Assembly: GCA_023417635.1 (NCBI GenBank)
Contig: JAEZFF010000009.1
Span: forward strand, 6,300 to 70,299
Source: Bacillota bacterium
GTDB taxonomy: Bacteria; Bacillota; Clostridia; Oscillospirales; Acutalibacteraceae
DNA: 64,000 bases
Direction: 5' to 3'
In this document: positions 16,014 to 25,880 of the stretch, piece after piece
Position numbering within the stretch: the first letter of the stretch is position 1
Layout: each line of letters begins with the position of its first letter
Made by a program: the position numbers and the translations under genes
Notes under the pieces: model-generated
Databases searched by the model: none
What the model saw: only the letters and a program-made list of their open reading frames with translations
Told to the model about the DNA's origin: nothing

Positions 16014-17996
16014 TCAGCTCAAATCCGCAAGGTCAATGTAGCGGTAGCCGTTTTCGGCAATATAGCTTTTCCGGCCGTCCAAGTCGTCACCCAGCAAAAG
16101 GCTGAAAGCATGAGCCGTGCGTTCCGCCTCATCCGGCATAACCTGTATCAAGCGGCGTGTGGCCGGGTTCATGGTGGTAAGGTTCATCATATCCGGTTCA
16201 TTTTCGCCAAGCCCTTTTGACCTCTGCATGGTATACTTTTTGCCTTCCAGCTTTTTTAGAAAATCGTCTTTTTCCTTTTCCGTGTAAGCAAAATATGTCT
16301 CATCTTTCGCACGGATTTCAAAAAGCGGAGATTCCGCGATAAAAACCTTGCCCTCTTCAATCAGTGCCGGAGTCAGACGATACAGCATCGTAAGCAGAAG
16401 TGTGCGAATCTGGTAGCCATCTACGTCGGCATCGGTGCAGAGAATAATTTTGTTCCAGCGCAGGGAATTCATATCAAACGAAGAAAGGTCTTTGTTCGCT
16501 TTGGATTTTACCTGCACGCCGCAGCCGAGAACCTTAATGAGGTTCGTGATGATTTCACTTTTGAAAATCTTATCGTAATCCGCTTTCAGGCAATTCAGAA
16601 TTTTACCGCGGATTGGCATAATCGCCTGAAAATTCGGGTCACGCGCCTGTTTGCAGGCACCGAGGGCGGAGTCGCCTTCCACAATGAAGATTTCCTTTTC
16701 ATCCGTGTTGCGGCTGCGGCAGTCAACAAATTTCGGCACGCGGCTTGTTAAATCCATATTACCGGAAAGCTTCTTTTTCATGTTCAGACGCGTTTTTTCC
16801 GCGTCTTCGCGGCTGCGCTTGTTGACAAGCACCTGCCCGGCAATCTTGTCCGCTTCCAACGGATTTTCAATGAAATAAACTTCCAGCTGATGGCGGAGAA
16901 ATTCCGTCATGGCTTCCTGGATTCCTTTATTGGTAATGGCCTTTTTAGTCTGGTTTTCGTAGGAAGTCCGGTTGGAAAAAGAGGATATAATTAGAATCAG
17001 GCAGTCCTGAACATCGTTAAATGTAATTTTGCTTTCGTTCTTGTTATACTTGTTCGTCTGCTTTAAATAGGCGTCAATCTGCGAAACGAACGCACTTCGG
17101 GCAGCCTTGTCCGGTGCGCCGCCATGCTCCAGCCAACTGGAGTTGTGGTAATACTCAATACACGGGTTTCGGTTTGAAAAGGCAACCGCGCAGTTAATTT
17201 TTATGTTGTACTCCGGTTTGTCTGCCCGGTCGCGGGCACGGCGGTCCGCCTGCCAAAACTGAACCGGAGTTAATGCGTCTTCCCCGGCAATTTCCTTCGC
17301 ATGGTCTACGATGCCGTCATGGTACAGGAACTCCTGCTCCTCGAACTTTCCGTCTTCCATCTGGTTCCGGAACAAAAAGCTGACACCATCATTTACAATG
17401 GCCTGCCGTTTCAAAACGTCGCAATAATATTCTTTTGGAACGCGAATGTCCGTAAAAACCTGCAGGTCAGGCTTCCAGCGGATAGCCGTGCCGGTATCTT
17501 TGCCGGAATACGGCTCTTTCTGCAGGCCGCCTATGTTTTCACCATGCTCGAAATGCAGCTTGTACCGCGCTCCATCGCGGTGAATTTCCACATCCATGTA
17601 CTCGGAAGAATACTGTGTGGAACAAAGGCCCAGACCATTCAGGCCAAGGGAATACTCATAGCTTTCGTCGGCGTCATTGTTATACTTGCCGCCAGCATAA
17701 AGTTCGCAGAAAACAAGCTCCCAGTTCCAGCGTTCCTCTGAATGGTTATACTCTACTGGAATACCACGGGCATGATCCTGCACCTCCACAGAATCATCAC
17801 AAAAACGCGTTATGACAATTTGCTTGCCATAGCCCTCGCGCGCTTCATCAATGGAGTTCGATATAATTTCAAGGATTGAGTGCTCACAGCCTTCAAGGCC
17901 ATCTGAGCCAAAGATAACCGCAGGTCTGCGGCGTACTCGGTCCGCGCCTTTTAAAGCCGAAATACTTTCGTTTCCATACTCTTTTTTTGATGCCAT
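16014..17996 (-). CDS. Type II topoisomerase subunit B (ParE/GyrB family)
   Basis: This 660-residue ATPase subunit has a GHKL domain (ILEIISNSIDEARE at about 42-55), the transducer domain, and a Toprim domain with FIVEGDSALGACKQA and the metal-binding DADVDG. QRSKGLGENEPDMM closes the conserved core. ATG 17996 is chosen because GGAGGAG lies just above it; a longer frame to 18110 has a non-conserved N terminus that crosses the ftsH terminator. It is co-transcribed with the subunit A gene. With that partner it relaxes or decatenates DNA using ATP. Confidence 0.9.
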   Translation of the reverse strand: MASKKEYGNESISALKGADRVRRRPAVIFGSDGLEGCEHSILEIISNSIDEAREGYGKQIVITRFCDDSVEVQDHARGIPVEYNHSEERWNWELVFCELYAGGKYNNDADESYEYSLGLNGLGLCSTQYSSEYMDVEIHRDGARYKLHFEHGENIGGLQKEPYSGKDTGTAIRWKPDLQVFTDIRVPKEYYCDVLKRQAIVNDGVSFLFRNQMEDGKFEEQEFLYHDGIVDHAKEIAGEDALTPVQFWQADRRARDRADKPEYNIKINCAVAFSNRNPCIEYYHNSSWLEHGGAPDKAARSAFVSQIDAYLKQTNKYNKNESKITFNDVQDCLILIISSFSNRTSYENQTKKAITNKGIQEAMTEFLRHQLEVYFIENPLEADKIAGQVLVNKRSREDAEKTRLNMKKKLSGNMDLTSRVPKFVDCRSRNTDEKEIFIVEGDSALGACKQARDPNFQAIMPIRGKILNCLKADYDKIFKSEIITNLIKVLGCGVQVKSKANKDLSSFDMNSLRWNKIILCTDADVDGYQIRTLLLTMLYRLTPALIEEGKVFIAESPLFEIRAKDETYFAYTEKEKDDFLKKLEGKKYTMQRSKGLGENEPDMMNLTTMNPATRRLIQVMPDEAERTAHAFSLLLGDDLDGRKSYIAENGYRYIDLADLS

Positions 17997-18088
17997 ATTT
18001 TCTCCTCCGCTGGGATATAAAATAGCCGAACCATCCTGCCGTTTCATTAAAGCGGCGGGGCAATGCGGGACAAAATGAAAATGCGCAA

Positions 18089-18113
18089 CAAAAAAGGAAT
18101 GTCGCTGCATTCC
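18089..18113 (-). terminator. Intrinsic terminator after ftsH
   Basis: GGAATG (18096-18101) pairs with CATTCC (18108-18113), and the minus strand then reads TTTTTTG. The stem is short but the T run is good. Confidence 0.65.
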
Positions 18114-18139
18114 CTTTTTGAATCAATATTATTCTACGA

Positions 18140-20050
18140 TTATTCTGCAGGTTCCGGAGTAAGAGGCTGGCTGCCGCTTACTGCTGGCGTTTCATCGGAA
18201 GGCTGTTCCGGTGGTTTGCCATGCATAAGCCTGTCGAACGTTTCGCCATCCATCTTCTCGTTCTCAAAAAGATATTTAGCAACAGTATCAAGCTGCTGCA
18301 TGTGCTCTTTTAAAATTGCTTCCGCCTGTTGGTAGGCCTGCGTAACCATGCGCTTTATCTCATGGTCAATCGCACAGGATGTCGCTTCTGAATAGTCGCG
18401 GACATGCCCCATATCGCGTCCTAGGAACGGTTCGCTTTCATCACGGCCGTAAGTGATCGGCCCAAGTTCTTCCGACATACCGTATTTGGCAATCATACTG
18501 TGTGCAATCTTAGTAGCGCGCTCAATATCATTGGAAGCGCCGGTCGAAATGTCATCAAGGGTAAGCGATTCGGAAACCCGGCCGCCAAGAAGGACAACGA
18601 GGTCTTCTTCCATTTCCTTGCGGGTGCGGTAAGAGCGGTCTTCCGTTGGAATCGACATGGTATAGCCGCCAGCCATACCGCGCGGCACAATGGAAATCTC
18701 ATGCACCGGGTCATGTGTCGGGCAGTAGTAAGTGGTAACCGCATGGCCTGCTTCATGGTATGAAGTAAGCTTCTTTTCTTTTTCGGTCATCACATGGCTC
18801 TTCTTTTCAGTGCCCATTACGACCTTGATGGTCGCTTCCTCAATTTCCTTCATGGTAATAGCTTTGAGGTCTTTGCGGGCTGCAAGCAGGGCCGATTCAT
18901 TCAGGAGATTTTCAAGGTCTGCACCGGTAAAGCCTGCTGTTGATTTTGCAATCGTCTTCAAATCAACATCCGGCGCAATCGGCTTGTTGCGTGAATGAAC
19001 TTTCAAAATAGCTTCGCGGCCTCTGATATCCGGGTAGCCAACTGTTACCTGACGGTCAAAACGGCCCGGGCGCATCAGCGCAGGGTCAAGAACATCCGGG
19101 CGGTTTGTTGCAGCTATCATAATGACGCCCTCGTTTGCACCGAAGCCGTCCATTTCAACAAGCAGCTGATTCAAAGTCTGTTCGCGCTCATCGTGGCCGC
19201 CGCCAAGGCCCGCACCGCGCTGGCGCCCAACGGCGTCGATTTCATCAATGAACACAATGCAGGGCGCGTTTTTCTTAGCCTGGTCAAACAGGTCACGGAC
19301 ACGCGAAGCACCAACACCGACGAACATTTCAACAAAATCGGAACCGGAGATTGAGAAAAACGGAACACCTGCCTCCCCAGCCACTGCACGGGCAAGAAGC
19401 GTTTTGCCGGTACCTGGAGGGCCAACGAGCAGCACACCTTTCGGGATACGCGCGCCAAGCTCATTGTATTTACGCGGGTTCTTCAGGAACTCAACGATTT
19501 CGCGCAGTTCCTCTTTTTCTTCATCTGCGCCAGCAACATCTGCAAACGTTGTTTTGCGCTTTTCATCTGAAACCTGCTTAATTTTGGCCTTACCGAAGTT
19601 CATCTGTTTCCCGGCATCGCCAAGGGTGGAGTTCATGTGCTTCACCATAAACCACCAGAACACACCGCAAAGCACCAGTATCAGAAGAGTCGGCAGGAAA
19701 CTGGTAAGCCATGAAGTTTCAGCAGGACGGTTCCAGTTGTAAGTCATGCGCGCATTGGGGTGCGCCTTGTTGTACTGCTCCACATACGGCCTAACATCTT
19801 CGATCAGCTGACCGGCACTCGGGGCAACATAAGAGACCTGCTTGCCGGAATCCAGCGTTATAAGCATATCGCCGCTGCCAAGGTCCAGGGTGTACTGCCT
19901 TACTTTCTGGTCCTGAAAATAATATACGATTTCCGAATATTTTGGAGATGTTTCCACCGGCCTGTTAAACACAGCTACAAGAAGAATCATCAGCAAAACC
20001 GGGATTCCAATAAACAGAAGAATATTTTTTAAGGCTCTTTTATTATCCAA
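18140..20050 (-). CDS. ftsH: ATP-dependent zinc metalloprotease FtsH
   Basis: This 636-residue membrane protease degrades misfolded membrane and regulatory proteins. Two membrane helices (about 8-28 and 115-135) flank an extracellular domain. The AAA+ domain has Walker A GPPGTGKT at 210-217 and Walker B VFIDEIDA near 266, and the zinc site HEAGH is at 432-436. The start is TTG at 20050 behind AAGGAG. It follows hpt and tilS, the conserved tilS-hpt-ftsH order. The tail is Pro/Ser/Glu-rich and not conserved. Confidence 0.97.
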   Translation of the reverse strand: MDNKRALKNILLFIGIPVLLMILLVAVFNRPVETSPKYSEIVYYFQDQKVRQYTLDLGSGDMLITLDSGKQVSYVAPSAGQLIEDVRPYVEQYNKAHPNARMTYNWNRPAETSWLTSFLPTLLILVLCGVFWWFMVKHMNSTLGDAGKQMNFGKAKIKQVSDEKRKTTFADVAGADEEKEELREIVEFLKNPRKYNELGARIPKGVLLVGPPGTGKTLLARAVAGEAGVPFFSISGSDFVEMFVGVGASRVRDLFDQAKKNAPCIVFIDEIDAVGRQRGAGLGGGHDEREQTLNQLLVEMDGFGANEGVIMIAATNRPDVLDPALMRPGRFDRQVTVGYPDIRGREAILKVHSRNKPIAPDVDLKTIAKSTAGFTGADLENLLNESALLAARKDLKAITMKEIEEATIKVVMGTEKKSHVMTEKEKKLTSYHEAGHAVTTYYCPTHDPVHEISIVPRGMAGGYTMSIPTEDRSYRTRKEMEEDLVVLLGGRVSESLTLDDISTGASNDIERATKIAHSMIAKYGMSEELGPITYGRDESEPFLGRDMGHVRDYSEATSCAIDHEIKRMVTQAYQQAEAILKEHMQQLDTVAKYLFENEKMDGETFDRLMHGKPPEQPSDETPAVSGSQPLTPEPAE

Positions 20051-20090
20051 CAGTGATCACTCCTTATCGGCACGGATTTTCAATAGCCGG

Positions 20091-20639
20091 TCAGCCGCCG
20101 TAAACCTCCGGCTTCAGAATGCCGACATAAGGCAGGTTGCGGTATTTTTCCGCATAGTCAAGCCCATAGCCTACAATAAATTCGTCCGGAACAACTGTGC
20201 CAACATAATCGGCGCTGATGTCGACCGTGCGGCGGTCCGGCTTATCGAACAAGGTGCAGAGGCGGATGCTCTTCGGCGAACGCGCTTTCAGAATCTTCCA
20301 CAGGTAACTCAGGGTAAGGCCACTGTCAAGAATATCCTCAACAATGAGCACGTCCCAGTTTTTTAGGTCAAGGTCAAGGTCTTTAAGAATCTTGACAACG
20401 CCGGAAGTCTTTACGCCGTTGCCGTAACTGGAGACCGACATGAAATCGATGCTGCACGGAACGGTAATGGCACGCATAAGGTCTGCCATAAAAACGACAG
20501 AACCTTTCAGGATGCTGACCATCAGCAGATTTTTTTCCTCATAATCATGGCTGATGCGCATACCCATTTTATGGACGATCTCGGAAAGTTGCTTTTCGCT
20601 GTAAAGGACCTCTAGAATGTCGTTATCCATGCTCTGCAC
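20091..20639 (-). CDS. hpt: Hypoxanthine phosphoribosyltransferase
   Basis: This 182-residue enzyme of purine salvage makes IMP (and GMP) from the free base and PRPP. The PRPP-binding motif VLIVEDILDSGLTL lies near residues 98-111, and YVGTVVPDEFIVGYGLDYAE is the typical C-terminal block. The start is GTG at 20639, with the AAGGAG site inside the end of tilS; an ATG at 20630 is an alternative. It lies 3 bases after tilS, so translation is likely coupled. Confidence 0.95.
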   Translation of the reverse strand: MQSMDNDILEVLYSEKQLSEIVHKMGMRISHDYEEKNLLMVSILKGSVVFMADLMRAITVPCSIDFMSVSSYGNGVKTSGVVKILKDLDLDLKNWDVLIVEDILDSGLTLSYLWKILKARSPKSIRLCTLFDKPDRRTVDISADYVGTVVPDEFIVGYGLDYAEKYRNLPYVGILKPEVYGG

Positions 20640-20642
20640 TGT

Positions 20643-22025
20643 TTATCTGCACTCCTTAATGATAATTTCAGCAATGTTTTCAGTGTCTTTCGAAACACAG
20701 GCTTCCTGAGAAACGCCAAAGCCTTCCACCCAGACAATGCTGCCTCCAAGCTCCAGCACTGCTGTTTTCCGCCGCTGTGGCAAAGGTGTTTTTGCTTCGT
20801 TAAACAATTTTTTCAGTGTCTTGCGTACACCGCGGTGTGCGGGCTCATAAGTATCGCCCGGGCGGCGGCTTCTTACAAAGCCACTGATATTAAGTATTGT
20901 ATCATAGTTGATGAAATTATTAAACAATATTTTATTAAATTTTCCCGCGCTTTTCATTTCTGGAAAATCCACGGGGCTTAGTTTCAGTACGCGCCCGTCA
21001 GGCAGGCGCGTACCTTCCTTGCAAAACGGCACACTCCATTCTTCGGGAAGCTCCGTCTGCGGCACCTCAACAGAAAAAGTATTGCCGCAGACACGGCAGC
21101 GTATTCCGCCCGCTGCCATAACGCCGCCGTGACCGGCTCGTATGGCCTTTTCCGCGGCCTGCAAGTGGCGAAATTCCAGTCTGGAAGAACCGTCGGCCTT
21201 CTGCACAGCAAGCGCAGCAGCTCGGTAAAGCACTGCAGTCGGTGCCTGCTGCAAAAGATCAAGCCGGTAACAGCCCTCGCAAATTTTTGCGCACTGAAGA
21301 AGCTTTTTCGCTTCCGCTGTAAAATAATCCTCATCGCAGCGGAGAATCTGCGTCATGCGGCAAACGGCGCTTTCAAACGCCGGATTAATTTCCCGAAAAA
21401 TGGGAACCGCATGCAGGCGGATTTTATTCCGGGCAAAATCATCGGAAAAATTGGTGCTGTCCGTCCGATACTGCAGCCCGTACCAGGCACAGTACTGCTC
21501 CACTTCCTCGCGGGTAATCTCAATAAGCGGACGCACAATGTTTCCCCGAACGGGCGGAATGCCGCAAAGCCCTCTTTCCCCTGTACCTTTCGTAAGGTTC
21601 ATCAAAACCGTTTCGGCACTGTCAGAAAGGGTATGTGCCGTAGCAATCTTTCCACTGCCGCAAATGGAACGGAAAAAAGAATAGCGGACATCGCGCCCGC
21701 ACTCTTCGATTCCCTGCGATTTTTCTTCCGCGCGGCGGCGCACATCCGTATGCAGCACTTTCAGTGCAATCCCGCACTCTGCACAAAAAGAGCGTACAAA
21801 GGCTTCGTCTGCATCCGCCTCGGCACCTCTGAGGCCGTGGTTCACATGGGCAGCCGTCAGGTGAATGCCAAGCTGCCCGCTGTGCCGGTACAGGTAATGC
21901 GTCAGTGCCATAGAATCCGCGCCGCCGGAAAGGCCTGCAATGACCGTACAGCCTTGTGGAAACATGTTCCAACGAACAATAGCGCCTGCGATTTTTGCTT
22001 CAATTTCTGCAGGATCACTCTTCAC
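20643..22025 (-). CDS. tilS: tRNA(Ile)-lysidine synthase
   Basis: This enzyme of about 460 residues attaches lysine to C34 of the AUA-reading tRNA-Ile, using ATP. The PP-loop SGGADS is at 33-38, and the central TilS domain and a C-terminal domain ending near RRPGDTYEPAHRGVRKTLKKLF follow. I choose GTG at 22025 because GGAGG (22035-22039) sits nine bases away; a longer frame exists but has no such site. It overlaps the end of dnaB by 11 bases. Confidence 0.94.
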   Translation of the reverse strand: MKSDPAEIEAKIAGAIVRWNMFPQGCTVIAGLSGGADSMALTHYLYRHSGQLGIHLTAAHVNHGLRGAEADADEAFVRSFCAECGIALKVLHTDVRRRAEEKSQGIEECGRDVRYSFFRSICGSGKIATAHTLSDSAETVLMNLTKGTGERGLCGIPPVRGNIVRPLIEITREEVEQYCAWYGLQYRTDSTNFSDDFARNKIRLHAVPIFREINPAFESAVCRMTQILRCDEDYFTAEAKKLLQCAKICEGCYRLDLLQQAPTAVLYRAAALAVQKADGSSRLEFRHLQAAEKAIRAGHGGVMAAGGIRCRVCGNTFSVEVPQTELPEEWSVPFCKEGTRLPDGRVLKLSPVDFPEMKSAGKFNKILFNNFINYDTILNISGFVRSRRPGDTYEPAHRGVRKTLKKLFNEAKTPLPQRRKTAVLELGGSIVWVEGFGVSQEACVSKDTENIAEIIIKECR

Positions 22026-23382
22026 GGCGGATAACCTCCTGCGCCGAAAAGCGCATATACTCACCCTGCCAGTGCATTGGAATCGTCTTGGTTTCGCCGT
22101 GGCGGTTCTTCGCTATAATACATTCGCTCTGGTTCTTGTCGCCGTCTTCGCCCGGAGCCTCGGTATCCTGGTAATAGTCATCCCGGTAAAGGAACAGGAC
22201 GATGTCGGCATCCTGCTCAATCGAGCCTGAATCACGCAGGTCAGAAAGAACCGGCCGATGATTGGTGCGCTTTTCGCTGTCACGCGCTAACTGCGACAGT
22301 GCCAGAACCGGAACATTCAGTTCTTTTGCCATGATTTTCAGGCTTCGGGTAATCTGTGAAATCTCCTGTACCCGGTTGTCAATGCGCATAGAAGAATTCA
22401 TTAACTGCAGGTAGTCAATTACCACAAGGTCAACGTCGCGCAGCCTGCGGAGTTTTGCCTTAATCTCCGGCACAGTGATGGTAGGGTTGTCGTCGAAATA
22501 AAGCTGAGTCTTCGAAAGAACGTCGCCCGCTTCAATCAGGCGCACCCATTCGTCTTCGTTCAGCTTTCCGGTGCGCAGTTTTGTTCCCTCAACCATCGCT
22601 TCCGTGGAAAGCAAGCGGGAAACAAGCTGCTCCTTACTCATTTCAAGAGAGAAGAATGCAACGCGCTTTTCCGCCTTTACGGCGGCGTGGCGTGCAATGT
22701 TCAGGGCAAAACTCGTTTTGCCCATGCCTGGGCGCGCGCCAAGAAGAATAAAGTCTGTGCGGTTCAGGCCTGTTATGGTGTCATCCAGTTCCTTAATGCC
22801 TGTTGGCACACCGCGGTACTGGTCCGCTTCAGGAGAATTCAGCTTATCCAAACGGTCAAATTCGTCAAGAATAATCTGGTCGATTTTTTCCAGCCCCTGC
22901 ATATTCTTCCCGCGCCGGATGTCGAAAATACGCTGCTCAGCCGAATCCAGTAAGGTTGAAGCGTCAGCTTCACCCGACGAGGCATCCTCGATAATATCGC
23001 GCGCCGTTGTAATCAATGTACGCACATCATATTTGTCGCGGACAATTTTTGCATAGGACTCTACATTGGAGATGGACGGAACAAGCTGCGCCAGCTGCAG
23101 CAGATAGGTTTTGCCTTCCGCTTCATCATAGCCAGCCGATTTTTTCAAGTTATCAAGCACAGTGACAAAGTCAATCGGCTTGCCGTCTGTAAACATCTGA
23201 AGCATCACAGCGTAAATACTGCTGTTGCTGGATAAATAAAAATAATCCTCACGCGGCAGGATCTCCGCCACACGGTCCATACAGGTAGAATCCAGCAGAA
23301 TAGCGCCCAGAACAGACTGCTCCGCTTCCAGGCTGAACGGCAGGTTCAGCCCATTGTAGCCTGCTGTTACCGAATCATCCAT
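22015..23382 (-). CDS. dnaB: Replicative DNA helicase DnaB
   Basis: This 455-residue hexameric helicase opens the replication fork. The N-terminal DnaB domain covers about 12-115 (LPFSLEAEQSVLGAILLD at the start), and the RecA-like domain has Walker A GARPGMGKTS at 215-224 and Walker B VDLVVIDYLQLM. The segment SDLRDSGSIEQDADIVLFLYR is a family hallmark. In Bacillus nomenclature this is dnaC. It follows rplI by 30 bases, the common Firmicute order gdpP-rplI-dnaB. I see no intein. Confidence 0.97.
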   Translation of the reverse strand: MDDSVTAGYNGLNLPFSLEAEQSVLGAILLDSTCMDRVAEILPREDYFYLSSNSSIYAVMLQMFTDGKPIDFVTVLDNLKKSAGYDEAEGKTYLLQLAQLVPSISNVESYAKIVRDKYDVRTLITTARDIIEDASSGEADASTLLDSAEQRIFDIRRGKNMQGLEKIDQIILDEFDRLDKLNSPEADQYRGVPTGIKELDDTITGLNRTDFILLGARPGMGKTSFALNIARHAAVKAEKRVAFFSLEMSKEQLVSRLLSTEAMVEGTKLRTGKLNEDEWVRLIEAGDVLSKTQLYFDDNPTITVPEIKAKLRRLRDVDLVVIDYLQLMNSSMRIDNRVQEISQITRSLKIMAKELNVPVLALSQLARDSEKRTNHRPVLSDLRDSGSIEQDADIVLFLYRDDYYQDTEAPGEDGDKNQSECIIAKNRHGETKTIPMHWQGEYMRFSAQEVIRREE

Positions 23383-23412
23383 GCTGCTGTTCCTCCTGAT
23401 TTTCTCTGCTGT

Positions 23413-23859
23413 TTATTCTTCTCCTACTGCAACATACAGTTTTGCGGAAACGCCGCTGTAAAGCTTCAGTTCACATTCATAAGTGCCAAACGCCTTAATT
23501 TCGTTTTTCAGCACAATTTTGCGCTTGTCAACATGAATCTGGAACGAGCGCTGCAGCCCTTCTGCGATTTCCTTCGAGGTAACGGAACCAAAGAGTTTAC
23601 CTCCCTGCCCGCATTTAGCAGTAAGTTTCAGCGTTTTACCCTCGATGGATTTTGCAGTTTTGCGGGCTGCTTCGGTTTCCTGCTCAATATGATATTTTTT
23701 GGCTTCCGCAGCGCCTTTCAGCTCATTCAAAATCTGTGCGTTCGCCTCTTTGGCAAGGCCGCGCGGCATCAGATAATTCCTCGCATATCCATCACTTGCC
23801 TGAACCAGTTCACCCTTTTTACCGGTACCTTTCACATCTGCAAGCAATATAACTTTCAT
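23413..23859 (-). CDS. rplI: 50S ribosomal protein L9
   Basis: This 148-residue protein has the L9 N-terminal domain (KVILLADVKGTGKKGELVQ, then DGYARNYLMPRGLA), a long helix linker, and a C-terminal RNA-binding domain with KIVLKNEIKAFGTYE. It binds 23S rRNA at the base of the L1 stalk. A GGAGG site precedes the ATG. It lies 17 bases after gdpP and belongs to the same transcript. Confidence 0.97.
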   Translation of the reverse strand: MKVILLADVKGTGKKGELVQASDGYARNYLMPRGLAKEANAQILNELKGAAEAKKYHIEQETEAARKTAKSIEGKTLKLTAKCGQGGKLFGSVTSKEIAEGLQRSFQIHVDKRKIVLKNEIKAFGTYECELKLYSGVSAKLYVAVGEE

Positions 23860-23876
23860 TGGTAAGCCTCCGTTTC

Positions 23877-25850
23877 TCAGCCCTTTGTGGGCTTCTTTGC
23901 GTTTTCTTTTACTTTTTTAATTGCAGCCGCCAGCTTTTCGGATGCCTCAGTTACAGTTACACCTTCCAGCTGAGCACCCGCCATGGTAAGATGCCCGCCC
24001 CCGCCAAGGTCCTCCATAATCAGCTGTACATTAACTTCCCCCAAGGAGCGCGCGGAAATATTTATCACTCCGCCAGCCGGGTAAATCACAAAGGAAGCCA
24101 AAACACCTTGTATGGAAAGAAGCTCATCCGCCGCCTGTGCCGCGGAAATGCGGATGTCCGAAAACTCGGAATCCGTGGAAGCTATCGCATATTTATCAAT
24201 AATCTGTGCGTTGGAAACGATGCGGTACTTTGCCTTGTAAGCGTCGATGGAATCGGAAAAGAGCTGCTTAACGCGCACAGTTTCTGCATCTTTTCTGCGC
24301 AGGTAAGCTGCAGCCTCGAAGGTACGGACTCCTGTTTTCAGCACAAAGTTCTTTGTGTCAAGCATAATGCCTGCCAGCAGGGCTTCCGCCTCTACTTCTG
24401 TCATGGTGCTGTCGCCGATATACTGAACCAGTTCCGTAACCATTTCGGAAGCAGAACTTGCAAACGGCTCGTGATAAAACACCAGCGCGTTCTCAATATG
24501 CCGCACCATCATACGGTGGTGGTCAATGACAATAACGTGTGAGACTTTCTTCAGGAGGTCTGGGCATTCAATGAAATCCGGTGAGTGCGTGTCAACAATC
24601 ACTAACGTTGTTTTCGGCATCACACGCATTGCGGCTTCCTGCGGCGTAATAAAAATGCGGTCGCCCGGGTACTTGGCTTCTACCAGCGAAATCAGCGGCA
24701 TAGCAAGCGTCTGCTCGCGGTTAACGACAATAAAGGCCGGTCTTTTTAAAACCTTTTCAGCTGCATTCCACATACCAACGGCCGCGCCGATACTGTCAAG
24801 ATCGGAATATTTATGCCCCATAATAAGGACATTGTCGCTTTTTTTAATATCATCTGAAATTGTGGCGGCAAAAACGCGTGTACGAACTTTATCACGCCGC
24901 TCCACACCTTTGGAAAGGCCGCCAAAGAACTCGTATGTATCGTTTCCCTGTTTTACCGCAACCTGGTCGCCGCCGCGGCCAAGCGCCATATCCAGAGCGC
25001 TGCGTGCCCAGCTTTCCGCTTCCTTCGGTGTTTTAGCCCCTCGGGAAATTCCGATGGAAACCGTCGCTGTAAAATGCTCGCCTGCGCGGATAGACCGAAT
25101 GGTATCAAGGATTGGGAACCTCTGTTTCATTTCTTCACGCACATGCTGCTCGTCCGTAAAGATAATAAAACGCCCACTGCTCATTTTTTTCAAAAATCCG
25201 CCCATATTCTGAGCCCACTGAATCAGAGACTCCTCCACCTGTGAGGCAATCCGTGTGTCTTCACTTCCGCTGAAAAGCCTTGCAAGCTCTTCGCGATTGT
25301 CAAAGAAAGCCAGAATAATCGCCGGTTTTGTTTCGCGGTATTCCCGCTCAATTTCTTTATAGTATGTGTTGTCTACAAAATACAGCAGGCTTCCGGAAGT
25401 GGTTGAAATGCCATAAACGGTAAAACTGTGCTTTCCGACCGTAACATCAGCTCCGTTTAGACTCAGCAGCTGTGAAACGGTTCTCGGATAAATCAGCTTC
25501 TGAATACTGTAGCCGCGGCACTCTCGCCCTCCACTTACCGTATTCAGAAAAGCGTCATTAACCCAAATAATGTCATTGGCTGTGCCAACCAGAGCAACCG
25601 GAAGTGCAAACTTCTGCATACTCCGGTACTGGTCGCCTGTAAGCACCGTCTGGGCACTTTTCATCGCATTCTGCACATGGATGTGAAAGCGGGAAGTCGT
25701 TATTGCCACCAAAACAATGGAAGCAGCGGCCAGCCCAATTTCAATCCAGAATACAGTTTTGTTCCAAGCCAAACACGGCAGGGCCATAAAAGCCATAACC
25801 GCCGAAAGGGCAAAGAACACAGGGGAAGCTACCCAAACTTTACGTTTCAC
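23877..25850 (-). CDS. gdpP: Cyclic-di-AMP phosphodiesterase, GdpP type
   Basis: This 657-residue membrane enzyme hydrolyses c-di-AMP. Two N-terminal helices (about 8-45) are followed by a PAS-like domain (near 75-150), a degenerate GGDEF domain (near 165-300), and DHH/DHHA1 domains. The metal ligands are in GHKYSDLDSIG, VIVDTHSPD and VIDHHRMM, and GGGGHLTMAGAQL closes the DHHA1 domain. The start is GTG at 25850 behind AAGGAG. It lies between rnj and rplI. Loss of GdpP in relatives raises c-di-AMP and alters wall stress and beta-lactam tolerance. Confidence 0.94.
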   Translation of the reverse strand: MKRKVWVASPVFFALSAVMAFMALPCLAWNKTVFWIEIGLAAASIVLVAITTSRFHIHVQNAMKSAQTVLTGDQYRSMQKFALPVALVGTANDIIWVNDAFLNTVSGGRECRGYSIQKLIYPRTVSQLLSLNGADVTVGKHSFTVYGISTTSGSLLYFVDNTYYKEIEREYRETKPAIILAFFDNREELARLFSGSEDTRIASQVEESLIQWAQNMGGFLKKMSSGRFIIFTDEQHVREEMKQRFPILDTIRSIRAGEHFTATVSIGISRGAKTPKEAESWARSALDMALGRGGDQVAVKQGNDTYEFFGGLSKGVERRDKVRTRVFAATISDDIKKSDNVLIMGHKYSDLDSIGAAVGMWNAAEKVLKRPAFIVVNREQTLAMPLISLVEAKYPGDRIFITPQEAAMRVMPKTTLVIVDTHSPDFIECPDLLKKVSHVIVIDHHRMMVRHIENALVFYHEPFASSASEMVTELVQYIGDSTMTEVEAEALLAGIMLDTKNFVLKTGVRTFEAAAYLRRKDAETVRVKQLFSDSIDAYKAKYRIVSNAQIIDKYAIASTDSEFSDIRISAAQAADELLSIQGVLASFVIYPAGGVINISARSLGEVNVQLIMEDLGGGGHLTMAGAQLEGVTVTEASEKLAAAIKKVKENAKKPTKG

Positions 25851-25880
25851 GCCAATATCTCCTTAATGGAGCCCTGCAGC

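Noticed and set aside
17997..18110. Longer N terminus for the topoisomerase B subunit
   Set aside because: The extra residues are not family-like and cross the ftsH terminator, while GGAGGAG sits right before ATG 17996.
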